Assembly: GCA_947650285.1 (NCBI GenBank)
Contig: CANTFL010000491.1
Span: forward strand, 1-64,000
DNA: 64,000 nt
DNA from: Hyaloperonospora brassicae
Taxonomy: Eukaryota; Oomycota; Peronosporomycetes; Peronosporales; Peronosporaceae
Reading direction: 5' to 3'
Below are positions 9,714 to 20,500 of the stretch, one piece after another. Position 1 is the first letter of the stretch. The number at the start of each line of letters is the position of its first letter. A program made the translations under genes and the position numbers. Below the pieces are notes generated by a model. The model had not been told where the DNA came from and made no database searches. It saw only the letters and a program-made list of their open reading frames with translations.

Positions 9714-10860
9714 ACCGAGCCGTTGAACGTCTTGGTCGATTAAGGATCAAGCGTAGGCGCTTATACGCTTAATCTGATTGTGCCTCCGTCGTTAACTTCG
9801 AAGATAGCTCAATTGCCAACGAAACAACCGAAAAGCTTTTTGCGTGATCTGCGCAGTGGCAAATTCAAGCAGATCTGCATACTCGTTACAGAGAATGAGT
9901 TTTGACTAAAATTGGCGGCTACAGTATTTGCTGAGAACGGACGTGTTTTCAGTAGCTCATCGGTGGAAAAAAGTTCCTTCGATGAGAAGACTCAAAATGA
10001 ACAATACATGTCTTAATCTTGGGAGTCGTTTCGTGCATTTTGTGTACAAGGATTTGATCGAATTCAAGGATGTATTTTATGAATCAGTACCATGAAAATT
10101 GCCTAAGCTTAAAGGCACTTGGCACGAGATCGATCTTAACCGGGCTCAAAGTACTATGTCATGAAGCAACGACCACTGCCTAGTAAAGAAGTATTAGCGA
10201 TCGACAAGTCTTGACCAATCGCTTGACTGCGGGCCATGCGAGGAAATCAAATTCTCTTCATAGCTCTCCGATCTTCTGTTTGCGAAAGGCAACAGAAGAA
10301 TGGCAGACAGTGCAATATTTCAACAGCTTGAATGCTGCAACGGTATTGGCACAGACGTTGATACCGAGGAAGGACGTAATTATGGATGTCATGCCTCAGC
10401 GTAACATATTCTCGTCCTTTAATTTAATAGATGGCTTCTATCAGATCCTCATGCTTAAATGGGACATTCTGTAAACACCAGTAAGCACCCCCAGCGGGAG
10501 CTGCGGGAGTGGAAAGTTATGCCACAGGGGTGGGCAATGCCCCTGCAAATTCAACAGTTGTGTCAAAAATCTGTTGGGACCGGTGCGGGATGTCGCTTCG
10601 AGTTACTTTGACGATGTGTTCGTCCATAGCCGGGCTATGCACGGTAAGACGGAATAGGGAGTTCACAATTCACACGTTCGACAGGTACGTCAACTTATGT
10701 GCAAGCATAAGTTTTACGTCAACCGCAAAAGTTATATATTCGCGGATAGCAAAATACCCCTTCTTTCAGTCCATCGTGGGTAAACACGGCGTACGCTTTG
10801 ATACCGACTAGATCAAGGCGAAACTGACTGGCCTGTGCCAGTCGATGTCAAGGAAATTCG
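9714..10860 (+). pseudogene. pol: Reverse transcriptase of I-3, heavily mutated
   Basis: The pre-RT linker is followed by recognisable RT blocks: an IPRKDVIMDVM / FSSFNLIDGFYQIL block (10365-10450), a block matching the LWEWLVMPQG region (10498-10545) and the catalytic SYFDDVFVHS at about 10601-10630. Several stops and frameshifts separate them. The YFDD core itself survives, but no continuous frame exists. Confidence 0.85.
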
Positions 10861-11450
10861 TAAGTTTTTTTGGCTAGCGGCGTACTTGCACAAGTACTCG
10901 AGCAACTACTCCGAGATGACCGTGCATCTTTTTTGTTTACTCAAGCGAAATGTTAAGTGGATATCGAACGCAAAATTCAGAGTACCTTAAAAGTTATCAA
11001 GCAGCGCTTAATATAATCGCCCATACTGGCGATTGCAGATCAGGACACCCCATTTTACGTGGTCTGTGACGCCAGCGATTCTGCGATCGGCTGCGCGTTC
11101 ATTCAATTAACAATTTGATGACGCAGAGTGCGTCATCACCTATCAATCGCGTCAGCTGCAAGCGCTGAATGCAATTATCCAGTGCATGACAAGAAACTTC
11201 TTGACATATAATATGCGCTGGCTAAGTTTCGTGTCCATCTCTTAGGAGATAAACCGTTCATCTTCTATACGGAACATGCGGCACTACGCACAGCCGTGAA
11301 CTGTACCCACGTCTCGCAAAAATCAGCGAGGTAGATGTCATTCTTCACGCATCACAACTTCTCCGTGGATTTAATCCCGGACGGCTGAACGTCGTCGGTG
11401 ATGCGCTTTTTCCGTCGGCTCGATTTCGAGCCGACTGGGCCCGTCAACAG
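10861..11450 (+). pseudogene. pol: RNase H domain of I-3
   Basis: The frame reads FYVVCDASDSAIGCAF near 11052-11100, then NYPVHDKKLLD and YALAKFRVHLLGDKPF (11210-11260), the RNase H-like block of Ty3/Gypsy polymerases. Stops interrupt it at several points. Confidence 0.8.
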
Positions 11451-11639
11451 TAATGTCTTTCCCACGGTTCCGACGCTCACCGTCGGTGTATCGTCGTCGA
11501 CGATACAAGACGATGTGCGTCGGACAAACGACAAAAAAAATATATTCTGCATTTGATGGACCATCTGGTGAATGGAACTCGTAAATTGTTGATAGATTAA
11601 TTGGCTTTGTACTGACCCCATAGAATCGTTACACAACAC

Positions 11640-12350
11640 GAAACGGGTTGCTATATTATATAGCCGTTGACGGCGACACGCCTCGTGTAACTGTGTCCAC
11701 TCAAATCAGCTCTCGCTTGCGCATCATGTATGAGTGTCACGATGGCCTAACAGGTGGTTATCATGGAATAAAGGAGATTACCTTACGGTACGTCGATACT
11801 TTTACTGGCCCCGCCACTATCCGTTCGTATGCAAGTAAATTCGCTCTTACGAGGTGTGTCAGCGGCTGATGCCTAGTCCTTCATTCGGTGCGCCTTCCGG
11901 TTGATATTTAAAAGTCCGTTATATGGCTTCCGTCTTCAAATTTCTTACTTAGGACCACAAAAAATGATATTCTTGTGTTCGTTGACCGGTTGATCAAACC
12001 GGTGCACCTTGCTGCAGTTACCGAGTCGATCAAGGCACCGGGATGTGCTCGTTGATTTAGCTACACGATATTTCGACGTCACAGAGTACCCCGTGAAATC
12101 GTGTCCAGTCGTAAATCGGTTCAGGGCGGGGTTTTGGCAGTCCGTGTTCCGATCACTCGAAAGGTGGTTGAACATGTCAACAATTGACCATCCCAAAACA
12201 GATGGTTAGACGGGACGTGCAGATCGTGTTTTTGAAGAAACAATTTGAGGATACGTCCACTCGTTCTCAGGTTAAAGCAAATTCCTCCCCATGGTAAAAT
12301 TCACTATCAATACTTCGGTGCATGTTTCAAGATAGCACACATCGTTCTTC
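11640..12350 (+). pseudogene. pol: Integrase of I-3, degenerate
   Basis: An H2C2 zinc-binding block (RIMYECHDG, 11724-11750, then YEVCQRLMPSP near 11850-11880) is followed by scattered core blocks including ILVFVDRL-like sequence (11965-11995) and TMSTSDHPETDG-like sequence (12170-12210). Frames change repeatedly and the catalytic triad cannot be read in one frame. II-2 carries the same domain nearly intact. Confidence 0.8.
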
Positions 12351-13060
12351 GTGAATAGCTTACGAAAATCACGTCTGCCCGCCCAAGTAGAGTGTATCTC
12401 ATGGATACAGAGGGGAGGGGTTCGCTCGAGCAATAATAGTTTTGATTTTTGCTCATCACGTATCATCGCACACGCCGATACTCTTGATGCCGATATCGGT
12501 AATATCGACATTGACGAAGTCGAGCTTAGCAGTAGCGATAACGCTACTGCTTTACCAGACAGTGATGACGAAACTGAAAAGTTCAGCATCTTTAATGACC
12601 AAACTGGCGAGGAAGTTGACACCCTCGCTTACGTAGATAAGGATATACTTGCAGTGCGTACAAAGCGCACTACAAGACACAACACCAATTTACCTAAATT
12701 TTTCTTGCTGACTCGGGAGGCGGTAGTTCTTTTTGTTCAGGACTTTATCGCAAACAAGGTGGACCGCCAGAAACGAAACGCAGACAATAATGGAGAAGAT
12801 TGTGTTATTCAATCAAGTTAAACGAACTATTGGTACTATTTAAGGTAAACATAACTAGATATGCGGTCATTAATGGCAGCTGTTGTGAAGTACTGCCGAA
12901 ATCCATTTATCCCTTTCGTGTTTGTTACTGACAAAGTAAAGCATAACTATTTAGCTGCTTCGTACGATGCGCGCGCACCTTGCAGTTATGCTGGTCGTCT
13001 CCGCCCGTACTAGCCGTTCAAGACCTCTTTTGAGAACGAAGATGACGACCACGTTCAAGT
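12351..13060 (+). pseudogene. Post-integrase acidic linker and C-terminal region of I-3
   Basis: A 156-codon open stretch (12351-12821) reads an Asp/Ser-rich linker (DTLDADIGNIDIDEVELSSS) followed by LTREAVVLFVQDFIAN and VDRQKRNADNN. It is collinear with 51950-52270 of II-2. The following GPY/F-type region (12860-13060) is broken. Confidence 0.75.
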
Positions 13061-13364
13061 ATTCCCAACAGATTCTTTTGATTATGAACCCATTTTTAGT
13101 GTTGGTCTCTTAGTAACGCAGTCTTGCGACGAGCCGCGGCTAGATCGTCGCTTGAGTGACGAATGTCGCATTCCTTCTCAAGATAATTGAACGCGAATTC
13201 CGATCGGTCTTTCTCTCGATCGGTATCGAGACGTCGAACGGTCGTCAGTAAGCCGTGCCGACGACTGAACTCTAATTCACCTCCTCCCTTAACTCGGTTA
13301 GGATGCGTTCATTGTGACCGCAAAGCTCTGGTAGGGTCGTCGGTTAAGCCAAAACGCGTAATTT

Positions 13365-13610
13365 CACCTCCACCAGAGCGGCTGGTGGATTCTCGCGTTT
13401 GCCGAAGCTATCACGTAAGGCGTATCTTGAGACACCGCGCAAATAACAGCTAGCGGCTAAGTTACCTTATCTTCTGGTGGGGTACCTTTCTTTGTTTGAC
13501 AGCCGGAAGCCCCGGTCCTCGCTGATAGCTGATGTTAAGGGACTCGTCCATCAGTACGACAAAACGCATCCGATGCGTCTTCGGATCCATTGGTAAACCC
13601 GCGGATTTTG
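13365..13610 (+). pseudogene. Chromodomain of I-3, degenerate
   Basis: PPPERLVDSRVCRSYHVRRILRHR (in parts) is followed after frameshifts by a YLIFWWGTF-like block and LVHQYDKTHPMR. This matches the chromodomain of II-2 (52873-53163). Such C-terminal chromodomains target integration of chromoviruses to particular chromatin. Confidence 0.7.
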
Positions 13611-14345
13611 TTACTGCTTTACTATCGATGCTTACGGACGGAATCGAGATAGGGGTATTCTTCAGCGTGAAAGTTCTTCGCGCTATAACGAAATGCATCG
13701 ATCTCACTCGCATCGAATAAAAGTATCCGATCAAGCTGGATTCTATCATGAGACAAGCGATTAATATTTTCTTGGGAAAGCGCAACAGATTAAGCTGAAC
13801 ACCCTTTGACGTGGTATATTCGACGGTACCACTGCTCTTAAGTGACGACGGCGTGTTATTATCGACGCGCTCGTGCGAAGGCGCACGAGATTACCGTGGC
13901 GATGAGTTTTTGTACCCACCACCAAACTCATCATCATCGCTGCAAAACAGACTGCTATTTAAGTCGCGTGTCCGTTTGTTCGGCAGATCTCTTGATGGAG
14001 GAGCTTCGCAGGTGATCGCTATGCCTCTGAAGGCCTATTCCAAGTTCATTACATCTGAATAGCCAGAATGGATAATCCCCTACTCATAGTCATCGTGTGC
14101 ACGAGGTGTGATACCATAACCTTCTGCAGCAACGGCCGCTGCAGGCAGAAAACGAGTCGTATGCCGCGGAGGCTGGCACAGTAACAGGATGTGTCGTCTT
14201 TAAGTCACCCCGCATGGACACATAAACTATGCGAGGCAAGTTCACAACTGAATATGACTGACTAAACCAGTGGGTCCCGTCCCCATGGTGTTCACCGGGT
14301 GACCACCACGGTGTGATAGTGACACCGTTACTATAGGCTTGGGTG
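13611..14345. other. 3' untranslated part of I-3
   Basis: About 735 bp between the chromodomain and the 3' LTR. Short open frames occur on both strands (13811-14062 plus, 14090-14368 minus) but I recognise none. No clear polypurine tract remains before the LTR. Confidence 0.5.
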
Positions 14346-14750
14346 GGTAACGTAATTGGGAAGCCCATTCATGAAATTGTCATAAAGAAGAATATGGCAA
14401 TAAAGGATAATAACTTGAATATTCTTTCAAATATATCACTAAAGATAGTTATATTGTTGAGATGACCGACGGGTCTACTCATTGGTTTATATTGCGATGA
14501 TATCAATCCACCGATCGCTGTTAGACTCGCGCAATTAGTGGTGAGCAGACTTCATGATACGTTTAGTTATATTAGTATAATTAAGTCAGGACAACCAGAG
14601 AACCAAAGGTTATAGAACTTATTTGTATTAATAACCAGTTTTACTTTTACCACGACTAGAGTCTTAACCTTAGTCGTCACCTTCCCTGTGTAGCGTCTAC
14701 ACCTAGCTGGGCACTGACATTCACTGTTGTCAGTGATAGTTGACTCCGTA
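14346..14750 (+). repeat. Diverged 3' LTR of I-3
   Basis: Alignable by eye to the 5' LTR over most of its length (for example atgaaattgtca, gatatcaatccaccgatcgct, gcgcaatta.tggtgag, tagtataattaagt) but with roughly a quarter of bases changed and several indels. The hairpins have decayed. The 3' end is not certain to within about 20 bp. Confidence 0.75.
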
Positions 14751-15533
14751 CTGGCAGACCAGTACGTATTAGTCGGAAATTTTTACAGAGACTAAGTGCA
14801 CCTTGTGTTGTGAGCGTTACGATCGAACTTTATCAATTACCATGGCAATATCCCTAATAACATGCAGCGTGCTATATCTCTGTTATGTACCTGACGAAGT
14901 ACATAATCGAGGCCATAATAGTCGGCCATGTAATTTGTATTTATATGCGTTCGGAGTAACATACTAGCCATCTAAACGCCTAAGAAGCATGTGTCTATGA
15001 CTGATGATGGACGACGACGGATCTGGATCCACCAGACTCGGGTTGCCTCGCAAACCACGAGCGCGGAATTGCAGACCCATTGGGTAATTGGCTATAGAGG
15101 CGACAGCAGTTGTAGGAACTCTGCGTGCTGTAGATACGCATCGGTCGATGATGAGCGCACCCGCGCCAGCACGTATTCCACCACCGGGTAAGTATATCGA
15201 CCGCGGATAATTGAGAGCGCTCTGATCGAATCAAATTATGCAATTAAGTTGTGGTAACTACTGATAGTGTTAGGTCCTCGATCCTTCAAAGCCGCTTCAA
15301 TTATATCGCGTGACACGTGATCGAGATAGGAAAGCGACATAGCTCGTTTATTTCTTCATAGCCAACTTTTAAAACTACCAATGCCCCATCATACGCATAA
15401 AGAAGGAATTTAGCTATTATCACGCACTCTTTGTGGATTCCCGGGAGCGCTAGTGAAATATGGTATGCATAAAACCGGTATCAGTTGTCTAATAGAATAA
15501 GTGTGCCCCAAACATCGCAAAGCAAATTTATAT
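14751..15533. other. Unassigned interval
   Basis: No recognisable domain or repeat family in this 780-bp stretch. Overlapping short open frames on both strands at about 14991-15243 look like chance. Confidence 0.5.
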
Positions 15534-15984
15534 AGACAATATCTTGCCAGATGACTGGCAAGACCTTGTCTTATCTGAGCACAAGGTTGCGTGCTCCCAA
15601 CGTCCCGACCACTTGGCGAGGAAGCGCAATCGAAGTGAATAGAACACAGAAGCTCATTTTGTGGAAAAAGTAGATCTGTTATTCAATATAGAAATCTCTC
15701 GTTGTCAATTTCTTTGTCTTGGTCTAACTACCTTTACTACCACCTCCTATATAAGTCTTTTGCTTATCACTTATTGCGCGCGTTCAGCAGCAATTGATGG
15801 TTAATGTGACTGATGTGCTTCACATAATCAAAATAGTGGAGCACCTAAGAATACTACCCTTGGATGTGATAACCCGCCAACATCATCTCTTCTCGGGTAA
15901 TGTGGATTGAGCACTATCGGGATCGATAATGCCCAAAAATTGATTTATCACTATTTATTTATTCAACGGAATTACCCGGTTACA
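15534..15984 (-). repeat. Family II LTR of II-1, diverged
   Basis: Matches the LTR at 61124-61584 in blocks such as caaggttgcgtgctccc, attgcgcgcgttcagcagcaattgatggttaa and tctcgggtaatgtggattgagcactatcggga. Ends in ggttaca at 15978-15984, next to a pyrimidine stretch tcacctcctctgacc that is the decayed polypurine tract on the minus strand. Confidence 0.8.
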
Positions 15985-16861
15985 TCACCTCCTCTGACCA
16001 TCAGTCACTTTCGTAAGTTGTATGATTGAATGGTGACAGATTGTTTACTGTCTTGTAGCTCTGGGGATTATGAGCAATTGTTGGTTTTGAACCATTTGAG
16101 ACAGCTTTCAGCTCGTGACGAGAATGTCCATGCTGTGCGAGAACAAAATCGCGACTGACGATGATGACGGATGCGTTCCGCCGGCGAGTAATTAACTCAA
16201 GACTTAGTAGCAGATTGTTCGTCGCGTGCTGCTAGTGATAAACAGCCTGCAGCATCCATATGTGCAGGAGCAAGTTGTCATCTACTTGCAGGTTCTTCAT
16301 TTGAAGCCTCTGCTACGGGTGCTAGCACCATGCACGTCGATCCCAATGTACGATTTATCTATTGGGGGGAGTGGTGAGTCGGACTCACATCTGAATCGAA
16401 ATTGCTCGCGAGGTCCAGCCATTAGGCTTCGGGTACAGAAACGACGACTGTTAAACGAAGTAAAAGTCTCGATTTTGTATTGTGTCCTAAATTGTTCGGC
16501 TCATCTGACGAGTCTAATAACTTGTCACGGAGATCAAGCCGATCGGACTTGCATTCATTTAATTAGGTAATAAACTTGATGACGCAATTCATCGTGACGA
16601 TATTAATGACTATTCGCGAAGTCATCGGAGCCGTAGCAAGGCCATTGATTGCGGCGACCTCATGTCCACATAACTACGCAAGAGAAGCAGGATCGTGATG
16701 CGTTACGATATGCTATGGAGAACAACCCATGGATGACTCCCATAAGTAGTCTCCGGGATTGTATGGTTATTTCTTTATGATTCATCAAATATCTCACTTT
16801 AATATATCAAGCCTTCTTGGTCTTGATGTCAGTGCGAGAAACTATTGCAAAAAAGATAATT

Positions 16862-17975
16862 AGGTGGTGGAGTGGCGATCATTCTTTTGAAAAGTGCGAT
16901 CCCAATTACCCATTGGCGCCCGGACGACCGACTTACATGTCGTACACTTCGCTCACTTTGAGTACCCTTTGGTGGGGCGGGTTGCACTCTTCCAGGTGTA
17001 CTCGTGTCAATAGAAAACTTGAGCGTGTTTGCGATGGGGTTGATGTTTGATCTCAGCGTGACAATCTTCACGACGAGATCAGGGTTGACGCAATCTTGTG
17101 CAATTCTACACGGGATCACTTGTATACTTGTTGAGCGCTCGATAAGAGCCAGGCAGATCTGTACCAGATCGCCTTGTCCAAATTTAGACGCTTGATTGGC
17201 GAGCCTTCTGACCACTTGATTCGTCTCGCGATCTTGCACTCTCTTCCCATACGTGTACGCTGCGGACGATCACAGTTCGGAGGTTTGTTGAGATTCTTGG
17301 ACCCTGGCCAAACAATCCAGAAATATCACTTAGAAGATATAAACCTTTCTTTAACGTCGAGTAGCCAGTGATCCACCCGGAGAAGAAGTCGACACGTGAA
17401 CTATCAAGCAAATTGAACTATAATTAATGTTAACCAATCAAAACCAACAATCCTATCTCTATCTCCATATCTTGGAACCCGCGTACTACATGTCGCCCTC
17501 TCTAGACGGTAGCAACCTTGTACTTTTGTGGCACACACCTGATATACTTATCCGATCGCAGCCGGCCTTCAAGTCGCCGATCGTGTGGAGTAACTGACAC
17601 TAGCTTGATCTTGATCATATACCTGCTCACTGATCACGATCTTGATCACCTCCCTGATGGCGATTGTTTTGCTGATCGCGAGTCACGTGGTAAGGTACAC
17701 AACTTTCCGATCGCGATCACTTGTCGTGGTCCACACCAACCTGATCGCAAACACATACCCGATCACCGATCACAATCTCGATCGCCTCCTCGATCGCCTT
17801 TTCGATCGCGATCGCCTCCTTGATCGCGATCGCCTTATATATCACCTCCTCCTTCTTGATCGACTGATCTCCAACGTAATATTTCCCATCCAAATAACCC
17901 CATCTCCGTGACTCGTACTTTTGGCCCGTCGTACGTTAACCCGATATCGCAGGCCCCATCCTGTCTGATCTGATA
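16862..17975 (-). repeat. Family III solo LTR inserted in II-1
   Basis: The minus strand ends ...CCACTCCACCAC like other family III LTRs, carries the common block from CGTGTCGACTTC to GCAACCCGCCCCACC, and has a GATC-rich U3 (17580-17880). No internal sequence follows on either side; II-1 flanks it. The outer (U3) end is diverged and uncertain by some tens of bases, and a further 140 bp (17976-18116) is unassigned. Confidence 0.75.
16962..17445 (-). repeat. Inverted near-identical LTR segment, arm 1 (partner 19512-19995)
   Basis: 484 bp that reads as the reverse complement of 19512-19995 with about five mismatches (position x pairs with 36957 minus x). Just outside the segment, on both sides, the two LTRs fall to roughly 70% identity with indels. 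Parallel open frames in the two arms, for example a 75-codon frame starting at 17411 (minus) and 19546 (plus), are a by-product. Confidence 0.85.
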
Positions 17976-18116
17976 TCCGATTATGTCTAATTGTTGAGTG
18001 GACGCGATCCGACCAATTGTGGGACCGGCGTTGTCAACCGTTAACTGACTAGAATTACCCTGGAACTCGATCCGTTCTCATGTCGCGATTATCAGTATTA
18101 GAACTACGACAATTAC

Positions 18117-19230
18117 GACATCGATGTCTATTTGAGATATCAATGGTACCACGGCAACTACAATTAAGACGTAGTTTCGTTGGCGCAAGCATTGTCATAG
18201 TTTTTCGCTTATGTCGAAAACCTTGGCCGTAAAGGCTGGCTTAATAAACTAATAAGTCTCGAAAGAGGTTCGAAGAGAAGTCGCGTACCGGCGGTCGGTA
18301 TAGATTTGCTTCTGATTGTCTCGAATTCCAGGTCCTTCTTGTCTTTCGTGGAAAGAAAATTGTCTTAGTTATGTTGACAATCCTGTTCGCGACCTATGGA
18401 GGCGTTCCTCCCATATCATCCAAATTAGAGAATGCACATTTTCTACGATATGCGCAAATGGATGAAGAGTTTGACATGTGTTTACGAACGCGCTTGGCTT
18501 TTTTTCGACGATGGCTCGACATCTTTGACGGGTGCGTCTCGTCTTACTGCTTTACGAAACTGGTCACATCCACCATCAGCTTTAGGCAAGGCTTTCAGCT
18601 GTTATACGAGGGTGGATGCCTCTGCCACTAGACGAGGTAAGTCGACCTTTATGCGAAATCGTCACGGTGGTGAGATTACGATTTACGAGAAAGCGCTGAA
18701 CACCGTGTAGGTGATCCAAAAAATGTGCATTAGTAGTAAAATTCTTTTTTATGAGTCGTTAGGCTCACCATCTCTACCCACATGAGATGGATCGCACATT
18801 CGTTGAACTGCGCATGGATTTAAAGCACGAGACGAAAAGACGTTACAGTCTGTTGATTCTGTACGAAATCATCGCAAACTTCATGAGACTGATTATGGAA
18901 TTGATCGTGCTGATTACATCCTCGCACAACTTCAGGTCGAGCGCAATTTTCACTTCCTCGTTCAAAAGATGGCAACAGATCAAAAGATCTTTAAGTCGAG
19001 TGAAGAGGTATCTTCACTACGCGTGCCGACCGATGGTATTGAGCAAGGGCGCACTTATCTGATGGAGGTTCTTGAATTTAAGGTCTATCTTCATCTTAGG
19101 AAGAAGGCTTGTCATGACAGTAAGGGCGGAGACGCCCCACGAAAAACGTAAGATGCGTACACATCCTACGCGGCAGCTCGATCTTGTATCTGTTGCCTTG
19201 GCATGTGATAAAGCAATCACGAGATTTTAC
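18117..19230 (-). pseudogene. Chromodomain and integrase tail remnant of II-1
   Basis: The minus strand retains HGVQRFLVNRNL from the chromodomain (near 18660-18700) and a decayed ELPRRMRTHPTF-like block near 19140-19190. It is a strongly mutated version of 62766-63560. Nothing is translatable. Confidence 0.6.
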
Positions 19231-20113
19231 CGTTTAGGTGGGACGTAGGAGCTCTCAGATCGTAGACGTCACTTAATTTTGAAAAGGGTTATGATTGGAG
19301 GAATACTGTGTGAGATGAGTGGCTTACACGGCCTCGATCTCACCCCTCGATATCGATATGATCTATCTATCTCTGGTGTGGTTCACGCCATGTTTCCAGC
19401 GAGAACCCACATGTTGTCAACCAATTAGAATACAAGGGGGCGATACCTTTGATCGGAAGACGCTTGGCTTCAAATTTAGTAGTACAGATAAGCATAGCGA
19501 TTTGTTAATTTGGGTTTGATTGGTTAACATTAATAATAGTTCAATTTGCTTGAAAGTACACGTGTCGACTTCTTCTCCGGGTGGATCACTGGCTACCCGA
19601 CGTTAAAGAAAGGTTTATATCTTCTAAGTGATATTTCTGGATTGTTTGGCCAGGGTCCAAGAATCTCAACAAACCTCCGAACTGTGATCGTCCGCAGCGT
19701 ACACGTATGGGAAGAGAGTGCAAGATCGCGAGACGAATCAAGTGGTCAGAAGGCTCGCCAATCAAGCGTCTAAATTTGGACAAGGCGATCTGGTACAGAT
19801 CTGCCTGGCTCTTATCGAGCGCTCAACAAGTATACAAGTGATCCCGTGTAGAATTGCACAAGATTGCGTCAACCCTGATCTCGTCGTGAAGATTGTCACG
19901 CTGAGATCAAACATCAACCCCATCGCAAACACGCTCAAGTTTTCTATTGACACGAGTACACCTGGAAGAGTGCAACCCGCCCCACCAAAGGGGACACAAG
20001 GTGAGCGAAGTATACATCACGGAATTGGATAACCCCTTCCGTAAGTAAGTCGTCTGGGCGACTTTGGATAGTTTGTATCGACTCCTCAAAAGAGCTGTGA
20101 CCACTCCACCAGA
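19231..20113 (+). repeat. 5' LTR of III-1
   Basis: The U3 start is inferred by alignment with the minus-strand LTRs at 40872 and 60463 (blocks gggacgtaggagctctcagatcg and cgtcacttaattttgaaaa). The U5 end is CCACTCCACCAGA just before the primer site. The middle part (19512-19995) belongs to the near-identical inverted pair with 16962-17445. Confidence 0.8.
19512..19995 (+). repeat. Inverted near-identical LTR segment, arm 2
   Basis: Partner of 16962-17445. The identity starts near ggtttgattggtt and ends near caccaaaggg. Confidence 0.85.
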
Positions 20114-20114
20114 A

Positions 20115-20127
20115 TGGTGCGCGTGCC
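20115..20127 (+). promoter_or_regulatory. Primer binding site of III-1
   Basis: TGGTGCGCGTGCC follows the LTR end after one base. III-3 has TGGTGCGCGTGTT in the same position on the minus strand, so the first eleven bases are conserved. Confidence 0.7.
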
Positions 20128-20500
20128 CGGATCTTCTGGTGACTCGGGATTTCTCCGTAATCCCTGAGTGAAGATGTGAAAATAAAAACTAAATCTGGGA
20201 TTGAAGCGTCGAAGGTCAAGGAATTGCTACAAACGCGTGGGTCGGAAAGATTCCCCGTTAATCAGAGTTCTGGAAGGGGCTCTAATGACAAGAAAATCAA
20301 AGAGGTAGATCGTTCGCACGATTTGGCAGAAAAACCTCGACCCCCTCCTGAGGTCCGTTCGGGGACCACCGCGGATCGTGCTACCAAGCATTATTTGCAG
20401 GGTGAAACCCCATTGGTTAAAACCGAGTAAAAGTCGTCGAAGGTTACACCCGCGATCTCGAGAAAAGAGAAATCTAGGGACGGGGAGGGTGTAGAGAACA

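Larger units (their letters stand above)
7188..14750 (+). mobile_element. Ty3/Gypsy chromodomain element I-3, degenerate
   Basis: Plus-strand element with gag, protease, RT, RNase H, integrase and chromodomain remnants in the Ty3/Gypsy order, bounded by a young-looking 5' LTR (7188-7577) and a strongly diverged 3' LTR (about 14346-14750). Gag and protease are nearly open; RT onward is riddled with stops and frameshifts. Domain sequence is clearly related to II-2 at 46751-54804. It cannot be autonomous now. Confidence 0.9.
16226..19012 (+). pseudogene. Antisense (aORF) remnant of II-1, interrupted
   Basis: On the strand opposite pol, 16288-16377 reads AGSSFEASATGASTMHVDPN in the frame that in II-3 reads a Ser/Ala-rich run then GGGPMDVDSEKWAVYS. 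Further along, about 18880-19012 reads RADYILAQLQVER and IFKSSEEVSSLR, matching the coiled coil RADYASAQLQVER ... SSEEVSSLR of II-3. The family III solo LTR (16862-17975) separates the two parts. Confidence 0.5.
15534..19230 (-). mobile_element. Old family II remnant II-1, 3' half, split by a solo LTR
   Basis: Collinear with II-3 (61124-63560) but strongly diverged: 3' LTR 15534-15984, then the 3' internal region to about 16857, resumed at about 18117 and continued to 19230. A family III LTR lies between. It ends at the 5' LTR of III-1, where the integrase C-terminal block (revcomp of 19150-19190) is still readable. Confidence 0.8.

Noticed and set aside
14991..15243. Overlapping frames on both strands in the unassigned interval
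   Set aside because: Short, mutually overlapping, no motif and no similarity elsewhere in the window.
17184..17411. A 75-codon frame nearly identical at 17184-17411 (minus) and 19546-19773 (plus), which looks like a conserved small gene
   Set aside because: Other frames in the same tract are equally conserved (for example 17004-17195 with 19762-19953), so the conservation is of DNA, from the inverted LTR tract, not of protein.
17600..17880. Short spaced repeats that could suggest a CRISPR-like array
   Set aside because: The GATC-rich words have no constant repeat length or spacer length and sit inside a retrotransposon LTR of a eukaryote.
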